Source: Desulfobacteraceae bacterium
Lineage (GTDB): Bacteria; Desulfobacterota; DSM-4660; Desulfatiglandales; B25-G16
Assembly: GCA_028572035.1 (NCBI GenBank)
Contig: JAPVWE010000052.1
Coordinates: 1-7,756, forward strand
Length of the DNA: 7,756 bases
Direction: 5' to 3'
Shown: piece after piece, positions 1 to 6,587 of the stretch
Layout of the letters: each line of letters opens with the position of its first letter
How positions within the stretch are numbered: the first letter of the stretch is position 1
Notes under the pieces: generated by a model
What the model was told of the DNA's origin: nothing
The model's database searches: none
What the model saw: only the letters and a program-made list of their open reading frames with translations
Program-made: the position numbers and the translations under genes

Positions 1-235
1 GGGGATGCCCATCCCCAATTCCGCCTGAGGCGGAAAAAAACAATAGGTTATGTTTCACTATGACGTGGCCCTGCTTTATTAGCAAGCAAAACGGTAAACA
101 ATTTTGCTGAGAAATATAAGCGTTATTAAGGAAATGTTTAACCTGTGAGAATGCCATGTGCGTAAGCACGGAAATGGTCTGCCTCAGGCACTTTTTCACA
201 CGGTGGACAATGTCCACCCGAAATTCTAACGGGGC
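1..235. other. Non-coding region downstream of yidD with short palindromes
   Basis: I find no convincing gene here. In most bacteria the next gene after yidD on this strand would be yidC, so either a long spacer precedes it beyond the left edge or the order differs. The stretch holds several small perfect palindromes: GGGGAT/ATCCCC at 1-16, CCGCCT-G-AGGCGG at 21-33, GTGC/GCAC around 158-169, TGCCT-C-AGGCA at 180-190 and the 17-bp palindrome at 202-218. None is followed by a T-run in the direction of yidD transcription, so no intrinsic terminator can be called for that operon. TGCCTCAGGCA is followed by CTTTTT on the plus strand, but its stem is only five base pairs. Confidence 0.6.
202..218. 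repeat. 17-bp perfect palindrome GGTGGACA-A-TGTCCACC
   Basis: The arms GGTGGACA and TGTCCACC are perfectly complementary around one central base, 17 bp past the yidD stop codon. The flanks lack the T-run of a rho-independent terminator. The minus-strand reading contains GTGGACATTG, which recurs on the plus strand at 1099-1108 inside the tandem repeat upstream of rpmH, so the same motif occurs on both sides of the rpmH-rnpA-yidD cluster. It could be a protein-binding site or a remnant of an insertion-sequence end; the sequence alone does not decide. Confidence 0.6.
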
Positions 236-466
236 TTACCTGAGGGGATCATAGCCTCCCGGATGAAAAGGATGGCACTTAAGAACCCTAATTACAGCGA
301 GGAACCCTCCTTTCGTTATGCCGTATTTGTCAATGGCAAGGGAGGTGTAGGCAGAACATGTGGGCATAAAACGACAAGAGGTTGGCAGAAAGGGTGACAC
401 TATTCTTTGATAGAGCTTAATTAATGCTATAATATAGGCTCGAGGCTTAAGAAAAAAGAGCATCAT
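236..466 (-). CDS. yidD: Membrane protein insertion efficiency factor YidD
   Basis: A 76-residue YidD (DUF37/haemolytic family) protein, a small inner-membrane-associated factor thought to help the YidC insertase integrate proteins. The family signature is clear: an amphipathic N-terminal helix (about residues 10-24), then [17 protein letters not shown] (24-40) with Cys31 and Cys37, KYG at 47-49, and the C-terminal [14 protein letters not shown] (61-74) with Cys64. Length is normal. The frame starts with two adjacent ATGs (466 and 463), neither with a strong ribosome-binding site, and overlaps the end of rnpA by 17-20 bp, so translation is probably coupled. The order rpmH-rnpA-yidD on one strand is the classic arrangement and supports the call. 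yidC, the usual next gene, is not seen within the 235 bases that remain. Identity is firm; the exact start codon is less so. Confidence 0.95.
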   Translation of the reverse strand: MMLFFLKPRAYIIALIKLYQRIVSPFLPTSCRFMPTCSAYTSLAIDKYGITKGGFLAVIRVLKCHPFHPGGYDPLR

Positions 467-800
467 TTCTTAACAGTAGGTCTCCTAACTCCTCTTGTAC
501 CTTCAAAAAGCTACACTTATCGCTTTCCTTTAAAGCAATAATCATAATATCGTATCCTTTTGGAATCTGTTGTTTGCTAAGCCTGAAGAATTCCCTTATG
601 GATCGCTTGATCCTATTTCTCTTTACAGAATTCCCAACCCTTTTACTGGCTGTTATGCCTAATCTGGTAATATCCCTCCTGTTTTGTTTTAGGATAACAA
701 CAAAATTCTCAGTATAATATCTGCTTCCATGAAGATTCAGATTAATGATCTCTGCCCTTTTTACTATCCTTTCCTCTTCCCTAAAAGACAATGATCCCAT
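447..800 (-). CDS. rnpA: Ribonuclease P protein component
   Basis: The protein subunit of RNase P, which binds the catalytic RNA and helps cleave the 5' leader from precursor tRNAs. At 117 residues it has normal length. It shows the typical N-terminal entry [13 protein letters not shown] (6-18), a central beta region with [17 protein letters not shown] (46-62), and the basic RNR signature KRNRIKR (60-66) followed by IREFFR, which contacts the [12 protein letters not shown] (81-89) is the family's last strand. The start at 800 is the only ATG before the conserved region. The frame is open upstream to a stop at 843 and lacks a good ribosome-binding site, so a slightly different start (for example TTG at codon 4) is possible. 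It lies 70 bp after rpmH and overlaps yidD, consistent with one transcript. Confidence 0.95.
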   Translation of the reverse strand: MGSLSFREEERIVKRAEIINLNLHGSRYYTENFVVILKQNRRDITRLGITASKRVGNSVKRNRIKRSIREFFRLSKQQIPKGYDIMIIALKESDKCSFLKVQEELGDLLLRNDALFS

Positions 801-870
801 CTCAAAAGCCGGCCGCTGACCATGTGGTAAAATACTAATCCCTTATAAAATAATGCTCGATTAATATGTG

Positions 871-1005
871 TTAGACAGACAATCTTTTCCGTCCTTTTGC
901 CCTCCTTCGTTTTAGCACATTTCTACCCCCTTTGCTACTCATTCTGGCCCGAAAACCATGCACGCGTGATCTTTTTAGATTGCTTGGCTGAAATGTTCGC
1001 TTCAT
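871..1005 (-). CDS. rpmH: 50S ribosomal protein L34
   Basis: A 44-codon gene found by reading the minus strand upstream of rnpA. The product begins [20 protein letters not shown] and ends in the very basic [13 protein letters not shown]. This matches the L34 pattern (MKRTYQPS.., [20 protein letters not shown]) at nearly every conserved position and has the usual 44-residue length. L34 is a small late-assembling protein of the large ribosomal subunit. The start ATG is preceded by AAGGAAGGA (1014-1022), with AGGA eight bases from the ATG. The gene leads the rpmH-rnpA-yidD cluster. In many bacteria dnaA or the origin lies just upstream; here mreB is divergently placed instead. Departures from common sequences (Phe5, Asn9-Leu10, Val44) are minor. 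Confidence 0.97.
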   Translation of the reverse strand: MKRTFQPSNLKRSRVHGFRARMSSKGGRNVLKRRRAKGRKRLSV

Positions 1006-1041
1006 AAACTAAATCCTTCCTTGAATCAAGAATCAGTCATC

Positions 1042-1071
1042 CTTCTAATCATAGCTTAGTCAGGTTGTCAA
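1042..1071 (-). promoter_or_regulatory. Candidate sigma70-type promoter for rpmH-rnpA-yidD
   Basis: On the minus strand a perfect -35 hexamer TTGACA (1071 to 1066) is followed after 18 nt by TAGAAG (1047 to 1042), a 4/6 match to TATAAT. A better -10 look-alike, TATGAT (1053 to 1048), is only 12 nt from TTGACA, too close for a normal promoter. The leader to the rpmH start at 1005 would be about 30 nt and contain its ribosome-binding site. The tandem 17-bp repeat abuts the -35 box upstream. The position is sensible, but the -10 assignment is uncertain. Confidence 0.4.
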
Positions 1072-1072
1072 G

Positions 1073-1106
1073 ATAAAAGAGGTGGACACATAAAAGAAGT
1101 GGACAT
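1073..1106. repeat. Tandem 17-bp direct repeat ATAAAAGARGTGGACAY (two copies)
   Basis: Two head-to-tail copies, 1073-1089 and 1090-1106, are identical at 15 of 17 positions; differences are G/A at position 9 and C/T at position 17. They lie between divergent rpmH and mreB, directly upstream of the TTGACA box. The GTGGACA core recurs in the palindrome at 202-218. Possible readings are a two-site operator for the rpmH operon, or a relic of a transposable element end; some insertion-sequence families carry short multiple repeats at their termini. No transposase gene is nearby. Confidence 0.6.
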
Positions 1107-1203
1107 TGCCTATCAAAAAAACAGAGAAGAACCATTTTCTATTTGATAAATCTTTTAAAATTCATTAATGTAAGGGTTGTTTGAAAATAAAGATTTTGCA
1201 TAG

Positions 1204-2247
<1,044 letters not shown>

Positions 2248-2260
2248 TCCAATGGTTTCC

Positions 2261-2542
2261 TAACGTTCAAAAGTTGAGGCATTGATGGTTAATAGGGTAA
2301 TGAGTGTTTCTGAAAGGCGATATCTCAAAGAAATTCCACCGTGTTCTGCAGTGGTCAAATATTTGGGGTTTGCTCCACAAAGCCCCTTGGAATCTGGAAA
2401 TGGTGTGTTAAAGCCCAAATATTTGACCACCTTCATCTGAGCCCTATAGATATCGCCTTGAAGAAATTGTCATTACCATAGATATTATTGAATGTTTATC
2501 ATGTGGCCTAAAGAACAATTAGGCCTCAACTTTTGAACGTTA
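2261..2542. mobile_element. MITE-like nested palindromic element, 282 bp
   Basis: A non-coding element bounded by perfect 20-bp terminal inverted repeats, TAACGTTCAAAAGTTGAGGC at 2261-2280 and its reverse complement at 2523-2542. Three further inverted-repeat pairs are nested in order inside: GGTAATGA 2296-2303 with 2470-2477, AAGGCGATATCT 2314-2325 with 2448-2459, and the 17-bp pair GTGGTCAAATATTTGGG 2351-2367 with 2414-2430. The whole unit could fold into one long interrupted hairpin. The repeats begin and end in TA; if TA is the target duplication, the element would resemble those mobilised by IS630/Tc1-mariner-type transposases, which is inference. It has no usable reading frame and sits 13 bp after the mreB stop, between convergent genes. 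It might also act as a bidirectional transcription barrier or a structured RNA. Confidence 0.7.
2351..2430. repeat. Inner 17-bp inverted repeat (stem-loop) of the MITE-like element
   Basis: GTGGTCAAATATTTGGG (2351-2367) is perfectly complementary to 2414-2430, with a 46-nt loop between. It is the innermost of four nested pairs and would be the core of any folded form. Each arm also contains the self-complementary octamer AAATATTT. No T-run follows on either strand, so this is not a standard intrinsic terminator. Confidence 0.75.
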
Positions 2543-2665
2543 CTAAAGCATTAAATGTTCACCACCCGTTCTCCTCCCGCCTTGTGGAGGAACCCAGAGT
2601 GCACAGAGAAGAGCTGATGAGGGCTTCCCATTAGAATTTCAGGCGATCCTTTCCTCCCACTGCAA
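2543..2665. other. Intergenic remainder between the palindromic element and the Fe-S gene
   Basis: No gene is visible. The stretch contains a small hairpin, TCCTCC (2572-2577) with GGAGGA (2586-2591), and a segment at 2627-2640 whose reverse complement matches 220-233 (GAAATTCTAAYGGG, 13 of 14). The 11-mer CTCCCGCCTTG at 2574-2584 recurs at 6504-6514. No recognisable intrinsic terminator serves the oxidoreductase operon that ends at 2666. With bases 2248-2260 and the element at 2261-2542 it completes the 418-base gap after mreB. Confidence 0.5.
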
Positions 2666-3838
2666 TCATGTTGTTTGCTCTAAAAGCAGAGATTCCTTCA
2701 CAATTTGGGCAACATCCTTAATGGATAACCTGTCCTCTAATCCTTCCTCCTTTGCTGCATCCATGAACATTATCATACAGCTGGGGCAGGCGACTGCTAA
2801 AGTATCAGCTCCGGTCTCATAAGCCTCTCTAACTCTAACCCTGCCGGGACTCTCTTCACCTCCTGCTAAGAGGTCCATAACAAAGTTGCCGCTACCACCG
2901 CCACAGCAGAAGGAATCTTCTCTATTTCTTTCCATCTCTACCAGTTCAATCCCCGGTATGCCTTGCAAGATCTGCCTCGGTTCATCATATATCTTATTAT
3001 ACCTGCCAAGGAAACAAGGATCCTGATAAGTCACCTTAGCCTGGTTTTGGGAGAATTTTATCGTGTTTTTCTTAGCCAAATCGTATAGGAGCTGAGTGTA
3101 ATGATATACTTCAAAGTCTGCTCCAAACTTAAGATAATTATTCTTCATAGCATTATAGGCATGTGGTGAAAGTGTGACTATCTTTCTTACACCATGCTCT
3201 TTAAATTTTTGGATGTTCTTCTCAGCCAACAACTGAAATAGCCCCATCTCACCAAGCATGTATACCTCGTTGCCACAACATTTCTCTTCGCTACCGAGAA
3301 TTCCGAAAGATATTTCTGCTTCCTTTAACAGCTCAGCAAGGCTTCTGGCCATTCTCTGCCCATTTTCGTCGTATGAGCCCAGACATCCTACATAGAAAAG
3401 GTATTCATCACCTGACTCATATCTCTTTGTGCCATCAGCCCAGGCGCCCCTTTCACTCCCGGGTAATTTCAACGGATTCCCATATACCTGGACGGCTTCG
3501 AAAAAACGCCCCACCTCCAGTGGTATCTTGCTCTTCTCAACCATATCGCTTCTGGCTCCCACTATCCATTCAACAATGTCGCTTGCAAACTTCATTGGAC
3601 ATTGTTCGACGCAGTTCTTGCACGTTGTGCAGGAGTATAAAATCTCTGCCAGGTGTTCGGACCACTCGATTTCACCCTTTACCCACGCATAGGTGAGCCA
3701 CAACCGTCCACCGGTGGAATAACTTTCAAAACGGAACCTTCTGTAAGAAGGACAGTTGAAATATGAATAATCAGTAGGGAACGTACAATATCCGCACCTG
3801 AAGCATCTATGTATTTGGTTAGCATATTCCTGCATCAT
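2666..3838 (-). CDS. CCG-domain (HdrD/GlcF-like) iron-sulfur oxidoreductase subunit
   Basis: A 390-residue soluble electron-transfer protein. The N-terminal ferredoxin-like part has two cysteine groups: C12, C15, C18, C29 (the last spacing unusually long) and C70, C73, C76, C80 followed by Pro. Two CCG domains of the heterodisulfide-reductase/GlcF/LutA type follow. The second is complete: C275, CCG at 311-313 and CPSC at 351-354, as expected for a five-cysteine non-cubane 4Fe-4S site. The first keeps C152 and CCG at 187-189, but the usual CPHC is SPHA (224-227), so two ligands are missing. A long frame begins at a TTG at 3850; I prefer the ATG at 3838, which overlaps the preceding stop as ATGA and has GGGAGG at 3843-3848. 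The adjacent ATG at 3835 has slightly better spacing and is equally possible. Likely it takes electrons from the neighbouring flavoprotein. Substrate and acceptor are unknown. Confidence 0.85.
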   Translation of the reverse strand: MMQEYANQIHRCFRCGYCTFPTDYSYFNCPSYRRFRFESYSTGGRLWLTYAWVKGEIEWSEHLAEILYSCTTCKNCVEQCPMKFASDIVEWIVGARSDMVEKSKIPLEVGRFFEAVQVYGNPLKLPGSERGAWADGTKRYESGDEYLFYVGCLGSYDENGQRMARSLAELLKEAEISFGILGSEEKCCGNEVYMLGEMGLFQLLAEKNIQKFKEHGVRKIVTLSPHAYNAMKNNYLKFGADFEVYHYTQLLYDLAKKNTIKFSQNQAKVTYQDPCFLGRYNKIYDEPRQILQGIPGIELVEMERNREDSFCCGGGSGNFVMDLLAGGEESPGRVRVREAYETGADTLAVACPSCMIMFMDAAKEEGLEDRLSIKDVAQIVKESLLLEQTT

Positions 3839-5217
3839 TTCGCCTCCCAATTTCCTGGATTCATGATTCCGTTAGGGTCCAAGAGCTCTTTTATCTTTCC
3901 CATGAGCCTGAGCGTATTTGGGTCCATCCTTGCCATCATCATTTTCTGTTCGTCTATGTTTGGCTTCCAAATGACTCCTCCTTGATCCAGAGAGAACTCG
4001 GCTGCTTCATCCAGGGCCTTCTTGGCCCTATCCATCTCATCAGGATCAGCCCGATTGAACGTATAGGAAAAGGAAAACATCATGCAGTGCCCCCCATCGA
4101 TAACTCGGGCCGCGGAGGCGTAAGACAGATTGTAGTTTGAAGCCAGCTCTTCAAGCTTCTTGACAAAATCCGGATATTTCTCAACTGGGGCGATCGGGCC
4201 GCTATATTCAAATCCGCCTCCTTTTCTTACATCAGCAAACCTGGTTGTATCCTTTGATGGCATAGCCATCATGGGTGTCTTCATGTCTGGCGTGATACTT
4301 ACGAACCCGCCATCCCTGCTGTCAAAATACTCCCAAAGGGTATCCCATGCCATCTTTCTCTTAAACTCGATCTCTTCATCCGAGTCCCCAGTCATGAATA
4401 CCAGTATAAAGAAATTTCCTTTGAACCTTAATGGTATTGGCTGGGTCGAGACAACTATATCTTCCATCATCTCAGTGTGGCCAAGTTTGAGCATGATGTC
4501 CGGGACCAGCTCTGCTCTATCCGTCAGGAATAGCATCACATCTCTAATCTTCTTGCATGGATAAAGCTTCAGACCCAACTTGGTGATGATGCCTGTGGTG
4601 CCAAACCATCCCAAAAAGAGACCGGTCAGGTCAGGCAGTGGAGGCCCTTTTGAGAACCAATACGGAGATACGGAACACGAGCCAATTCTGCAAATCTCCC
4701 CTGTTGGCAACACAACTTCCAGGCCGCTAACCATGTCAGAATTAAAGCCGCGTTGTTGTGTCAAACGCCCCTGACCGTGTATCACTGCATTTGCTACTAC
4801 TGTTGCTATTGGTGGTGAGTCAGGCATGCTATGTCTCAGACTTGGATAATGCTTTTGCAGGTAGCTTTTCAGCACACCATGCGTAGTGCCACCTTCAACA
4901 ATGACATATCTGGCTTTCTCGTTTAACTCTAATATTCTCTCCATTCTTTTCATGTCCAGCACGATTCCACCCTTCTGAGGAATAACCAGGCCGGTTAGTG
5001 ACAGACCGGCTCCCTTGGGAACTACCGGTGTTTTCTCCTTGTTTGCCAGTCTTACTATTTCTTGTATCTCCTCAGTTGTCCTGGGCATCACCACATAATC
5101 CGGCTCATGTGGCTTCATCAAACCAGGGTCTCGGCCATAGAAATAACGCTCTTCTTTCTGATTTGAGACATAATCTTTCCCAACTATTTCAACCAGAGCC
5201 TCATATATGTCACTCAT
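3835..5217 (-). CDS. FAD-binding oxidoreductase, VAO/GlcD-type
   Basis: A 460-residue flavoprotein of the vanillyl-alcohol-oxidase (PCMH) superfamily, which includes glycolate oxidase GlcD, D-lactate dehydrogenases and 4-cresol dehydrogenase. The N-terminal FAD domain shows PDYVVMPRTTEEIQEIV (39-55), the pyrophosphate loop VVPKGAGLSLTG (65-76), VIVEGGTTHGVL (105-116), PDSPPIATVVANAVIHGQG (132-150) and FGTTGIITKLGLKLYP (205-220). The C-terminal domain ends in KELLDPNGIMNPGNW (443-457), the standard signature. His377 in DGGHCMMFSFSY may be an active-site residue. No signal peptide or membrane segment is apparent. The start at 5217 is preferred over an upstream in-frame ATG at 5247 because GGAGGT (5226-5231) lies eight bases before it and homology begins there. 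It follows the upstream Fe-S gene by 4 bp and overlaps the next by 4 bp, so the three proteins are probably one complex. The substrate (2-hydroxyacid, alcohol or other) cannot be read from sequence. Confidence 0.9.
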   Translation of the reverse strand: MSDIYEALVEIVGKDYVSNQKEERYFYGRDPGLMKPHEPDYVVMPRTTEEIQEIVRLANKEKTPVVPKGAGLSLTGLVIPQKGGIVLDMKRMERILELNEKARYVIVEGGTTHGVLKSYLQKHYPSLRHSMPDSPPIATVVANAVIHGQGRLTQQRGFNSDMVSGLEVVLPTGEICRIGSCSVSPYWFSKGPPLPDLTGLFLGWFGTTGIITKLGLKLYPCKKIRDVMLFLTDRAELVPDIMLKLGHTEMMEDIVVSTQPIPLRFKGNFFILVFMTGDSDEEIEFKRKMAWDTLWEYFDSRDGGFVSITPDMKTPMMAMPSKDTTRFADVRKGGGFEYSGPIAPVEKYPDFVKKLEELASNYNLSYASAARVIDGGHCMMFSFSYTFNRADPDEMDRAKKALDEAAEFSLDQGGVIWKPNIDEQKMMMARMDPNTLRLMGKIKELLDPNGIMNPGNWEAK

Positions 5218-5221
5218 GCTA

Positions 5222-6250
5222 TCATACCTCCAGTGCTGGCTTTTCACCTATCGCCAGTTTGCATATTTCAATCATATGGATTGGTTTTATGCCTCTCCTG
5301 GCAACCTTCTCAGCCAGGGAATCCCAGCAAGCCGGGCAGTTAAATACGCAATAATCGGCCCCAGCTTTTACCATGTCGTCTATGTTCCTCTTCTGTAAAT
5401 CATCTGCCAGCTCATAGCCTTTTGCCATCCTGATAACCTCCGCACAGCACAGAGCATTTTCCCTGTCATACTCCCGTTCAACTCTGTCAACACCGATCAG
5501 CCCGAATATATCATCTACAAAGTGGTCTGTGTCCGGGGCAAGTCGAACTGAGCAGTTTCGCTGGTAGGCCACTTTCACGTTCAGTTGCTTTATCACGTCC
5601 TTATATTCCTTCAGCTTATCATATAGATATTCATAGTAGTGAACAGGTTTGAACGGCACTTCGATGCCGTAAGCCGGTGCCAGCGAGGTGAAGGTGCCAT
5701 AACATTCGTCGTGGAGACATACAAGTTCCTTTATTCCCTGTTTCTCGATATTCTCTATTATCCTGGGAAGCCTTTCCTTTATTACGGACATCCTGGCATA
5801 GTGCAAGTAAACAGCGTTGCAGAAGAACTCCTGACCAAAGATCGAAGACCAGGCTATATCCTCAAAGAGCTTCCCTCCAACTAAAAGGTTAAATGCTGGC
5901 AGGAAACAGAACGATAATGCTTTCTCCTGAACCATGCCCACCATGAACCTGCCTACCGGTTCACATTGGTTAATCCACATGGTGATGATAGGCCTTGGCG
6001 AAGGTAATATACCTTTCTCTTCCTGGCGCTCGACGATCAGGTAGAACGGATGGTTTCCAAGAGGGCAATATTCCTCACATGCGTAACATGTTGTACAGGC
6101 CTCCAGCACAAAAGAATCTTCACCGTTAACTATCTTCTGCCATTCTATCCTTGCCCTGTCTCTGTCTAAATCCATATACTGACACTTGACAAGGCAGCTA
6201 ACCGGTTTGCAGTCTGAACATTTTGTTTTGTCAAATTTCAGCCCAAGCAT
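5222..6250 (-). CDS. Divergent CCG-domain (HdrB/HdrD-like) iron-sulfur protein
   Basis: First gene of the oxidoreductase operon, 342 residues. Two N-terminal cysteine groups suggest 4Fe-4S clusters: C11, C14, C19, C23 (irregular spacing) and C52, C55, C58, C62 followed by Pro. Two CCG-like domains follow. The second has all five expected cysteines (C233, C268, C269, C305, C308), but CCG reads CCA (268-270). The first is strongly degraded: C115, then FCN (143-145) in place of CCG, then C178 and C183 with wrong spacing. It resembles HdrD/GlcF-type subunits but is more divergent than the gene at 2666-3838. An ATG at 6256 is only two bases from GGGAGG (6259-6264); the ATG at 6250 has eight-base spacing and is preferred. 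A strong-looking promoter lies upstream. Likely it forms a soluble complex with the flavoprotein and the other Fe-S protein; its exact role is unknown. Confidence 0.82.
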   Translation of the reverse strand: MLGLKFDKTKCSDCKPVSCLVKCQYMDLDRDRARIEWQKIVNGEDSFVLEACTTCYACEEYCPLGNHPFYLIVERQEEKGILPSPRPIITMWINQCEPVGRFMVGMVQEKALSFCFLPAFNLLVGGKLFEDIAWSSIFGQEFFCNAVYLHYARMSVIKERLPRIIENIEKQGIKELVCLHDECYGTFTSLAPAYGIEVPFKPVHYYEYLYDKLKEYKDVIKQLNVKVAYQRNCSVRLAPDTDHFVDDIFGLIGVDRVEREYDRENALCCAEVIRMAKGYELADDLQKRNIDDMVKAGADYCVFNCPACWDSLAEKVARRGIKPIHMIEICKLAIGEKPALEV

Positions 6251-6275
6251 TTCCATATCCTCCCTTCATCACAGC

Positions 6276-6302
6276 ATTATACAAAATACTTGGCTATGTC
6301 AA
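6276..6302 (-). promoter_or_regulatory. Consensus sigma70-type promoter for the Fe-S/FAD/Fe-S operon
   Basis: On the minus strand a perfect TTGACA (6302 to 6297) and a perfect TATAAT (6281 to 6276) are separated by 15 nt, two short of the optimum but still usable. Transcription would start near 6268-6270, giving a leader of about 20 nt with GGGAGG at 6259-6264. This implies that the three oxidoreductase genes are transcribed independently of fabZ-lpxA. No operator-like repeat overlaps the boxes. Confidence 0.7.
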
Positions 6303-6464
6303 TAGTGTTGTGGCCCACGGTAACGTGAAAGTCCAGGGGATGGGTATCTTTCTTTTGATTATGCCCCTGGCCCAGACCTGCCTCCTGAGGCATGAGTAGG
6401 TAGAATTAAGCTGCGAAATAATATAGTGATCATATGATATTCCAGAGACTTCGCGCCTCCCGAT

Positions 6465-6486
6465 CCCGTCCCGGTCTCGGGACGGG
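6465..6486. repeat. GC-rich perfect hairpin, 9-bp stem and 4-nt loop
   Basis: CCCGTCCCG (6465-6473) pairs perfectly with CGGGACGGG (6478-6486) around loop GTCT. Flanking CCTCCC and GGAGG could extend the stem with a bulge. There is no T-run on either side, so a standard rho-independent terminator is not supported, although so stable a stem may still slow polymerase or protect the 3' end of the fabZ-lpxA transcript. It may also be a dispersed REP-like repeat. Confidence 0.65.
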
Positions 6487-6557
6487 GAGGGCGAGCCAAT
6501 ATTCTCCCGCCTTGACGGAATAAGCGAAACGAACTGAGTTCATGACTGGATTTTATT

Positions 6558-6585
6558 AATAGTCAATAGACAATAGTCAATTGTC
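6558..6585. repeat. Short tandem repeat, two 14-bp units (AATAGTCAATAGAC-like)
   Basis: AATAGTCAATAGAC (6558-6571) is followed directly by AATAGTCAATTGTC (6572-6585), identical at 11 of 14 positions; within each unit the heptad-like AATAGTC/AATAGAC or AATTGTC is itself repeated. The array ends two bases before the lpxA stop codon. It looks like slippage-prone simple sequence; no function is evident. Confidence 0.55.
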
Positions 6586-6587
6586 AA

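Larger units (their letters stand above)
6303..6587. other. Intergenic region between lpxA and the oxidoreductase operon
   Basis: I see no gene in this stretch. It contains TGCCTC-CT-GAGGCA (6379-6392), the strong GC-rich hairpin at 6465-6486, the 11-mer CTCCCGCCTTG (6504-6514) also found at 2574-2584, the palindrome GAACT-G-AGTTC (6531-6541) and the tandem repeat at 6558-6585. It looks like a patchwork of short intergenic repeats. No lpxI, lpxB or other lipid A gene follows lpxA here. Confidence 0.55.

Noticed and set aside
1..60. Start of yidC at the left edge on the minus strand
   Set aside because: The only ATG there (ATGGGCATCCCC) lies inside a palindrome without a ribosome-binding site, and too few bases remain to recognise a YidC N-terminus.
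202..218. Palindrome as the rho-independent terminator of rpmH-rnpA-yidD
   Set aside because: Reading along the minus strand, the stem is followed by GTGTGAAAAAGTGCC, with no T-run, so the pattern fails.
1048..1071. TTGACA with TATGAT as the rpmH promoter
   Set aside because: The 12-nt spacing between these two hexamers is too short for a sigma70-type promoter; the 18-nt alternative TAGAAG was preferred.
1073..1106. Tandem 17-bp repeat as a CRISPR or origin iteron array
   Set aside because: There are only two units, with no spacers for CRISPR and no DnaA-box-like sequence or replication gene nearby.
3838..3850. TTG start extending the distal Fe-S protein by four residues
   Set aside because: The TTG overlaps the GGGAGG ribosome-binding site that serves the downstream ATGs, and the extension adds no conserved sequence.
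4160..4564. 134-codon plus-strand open frame inside the FAD oxidoreductase gene
   Set aside because: It is a shadow of a well-supported gene with no recognisable domain.
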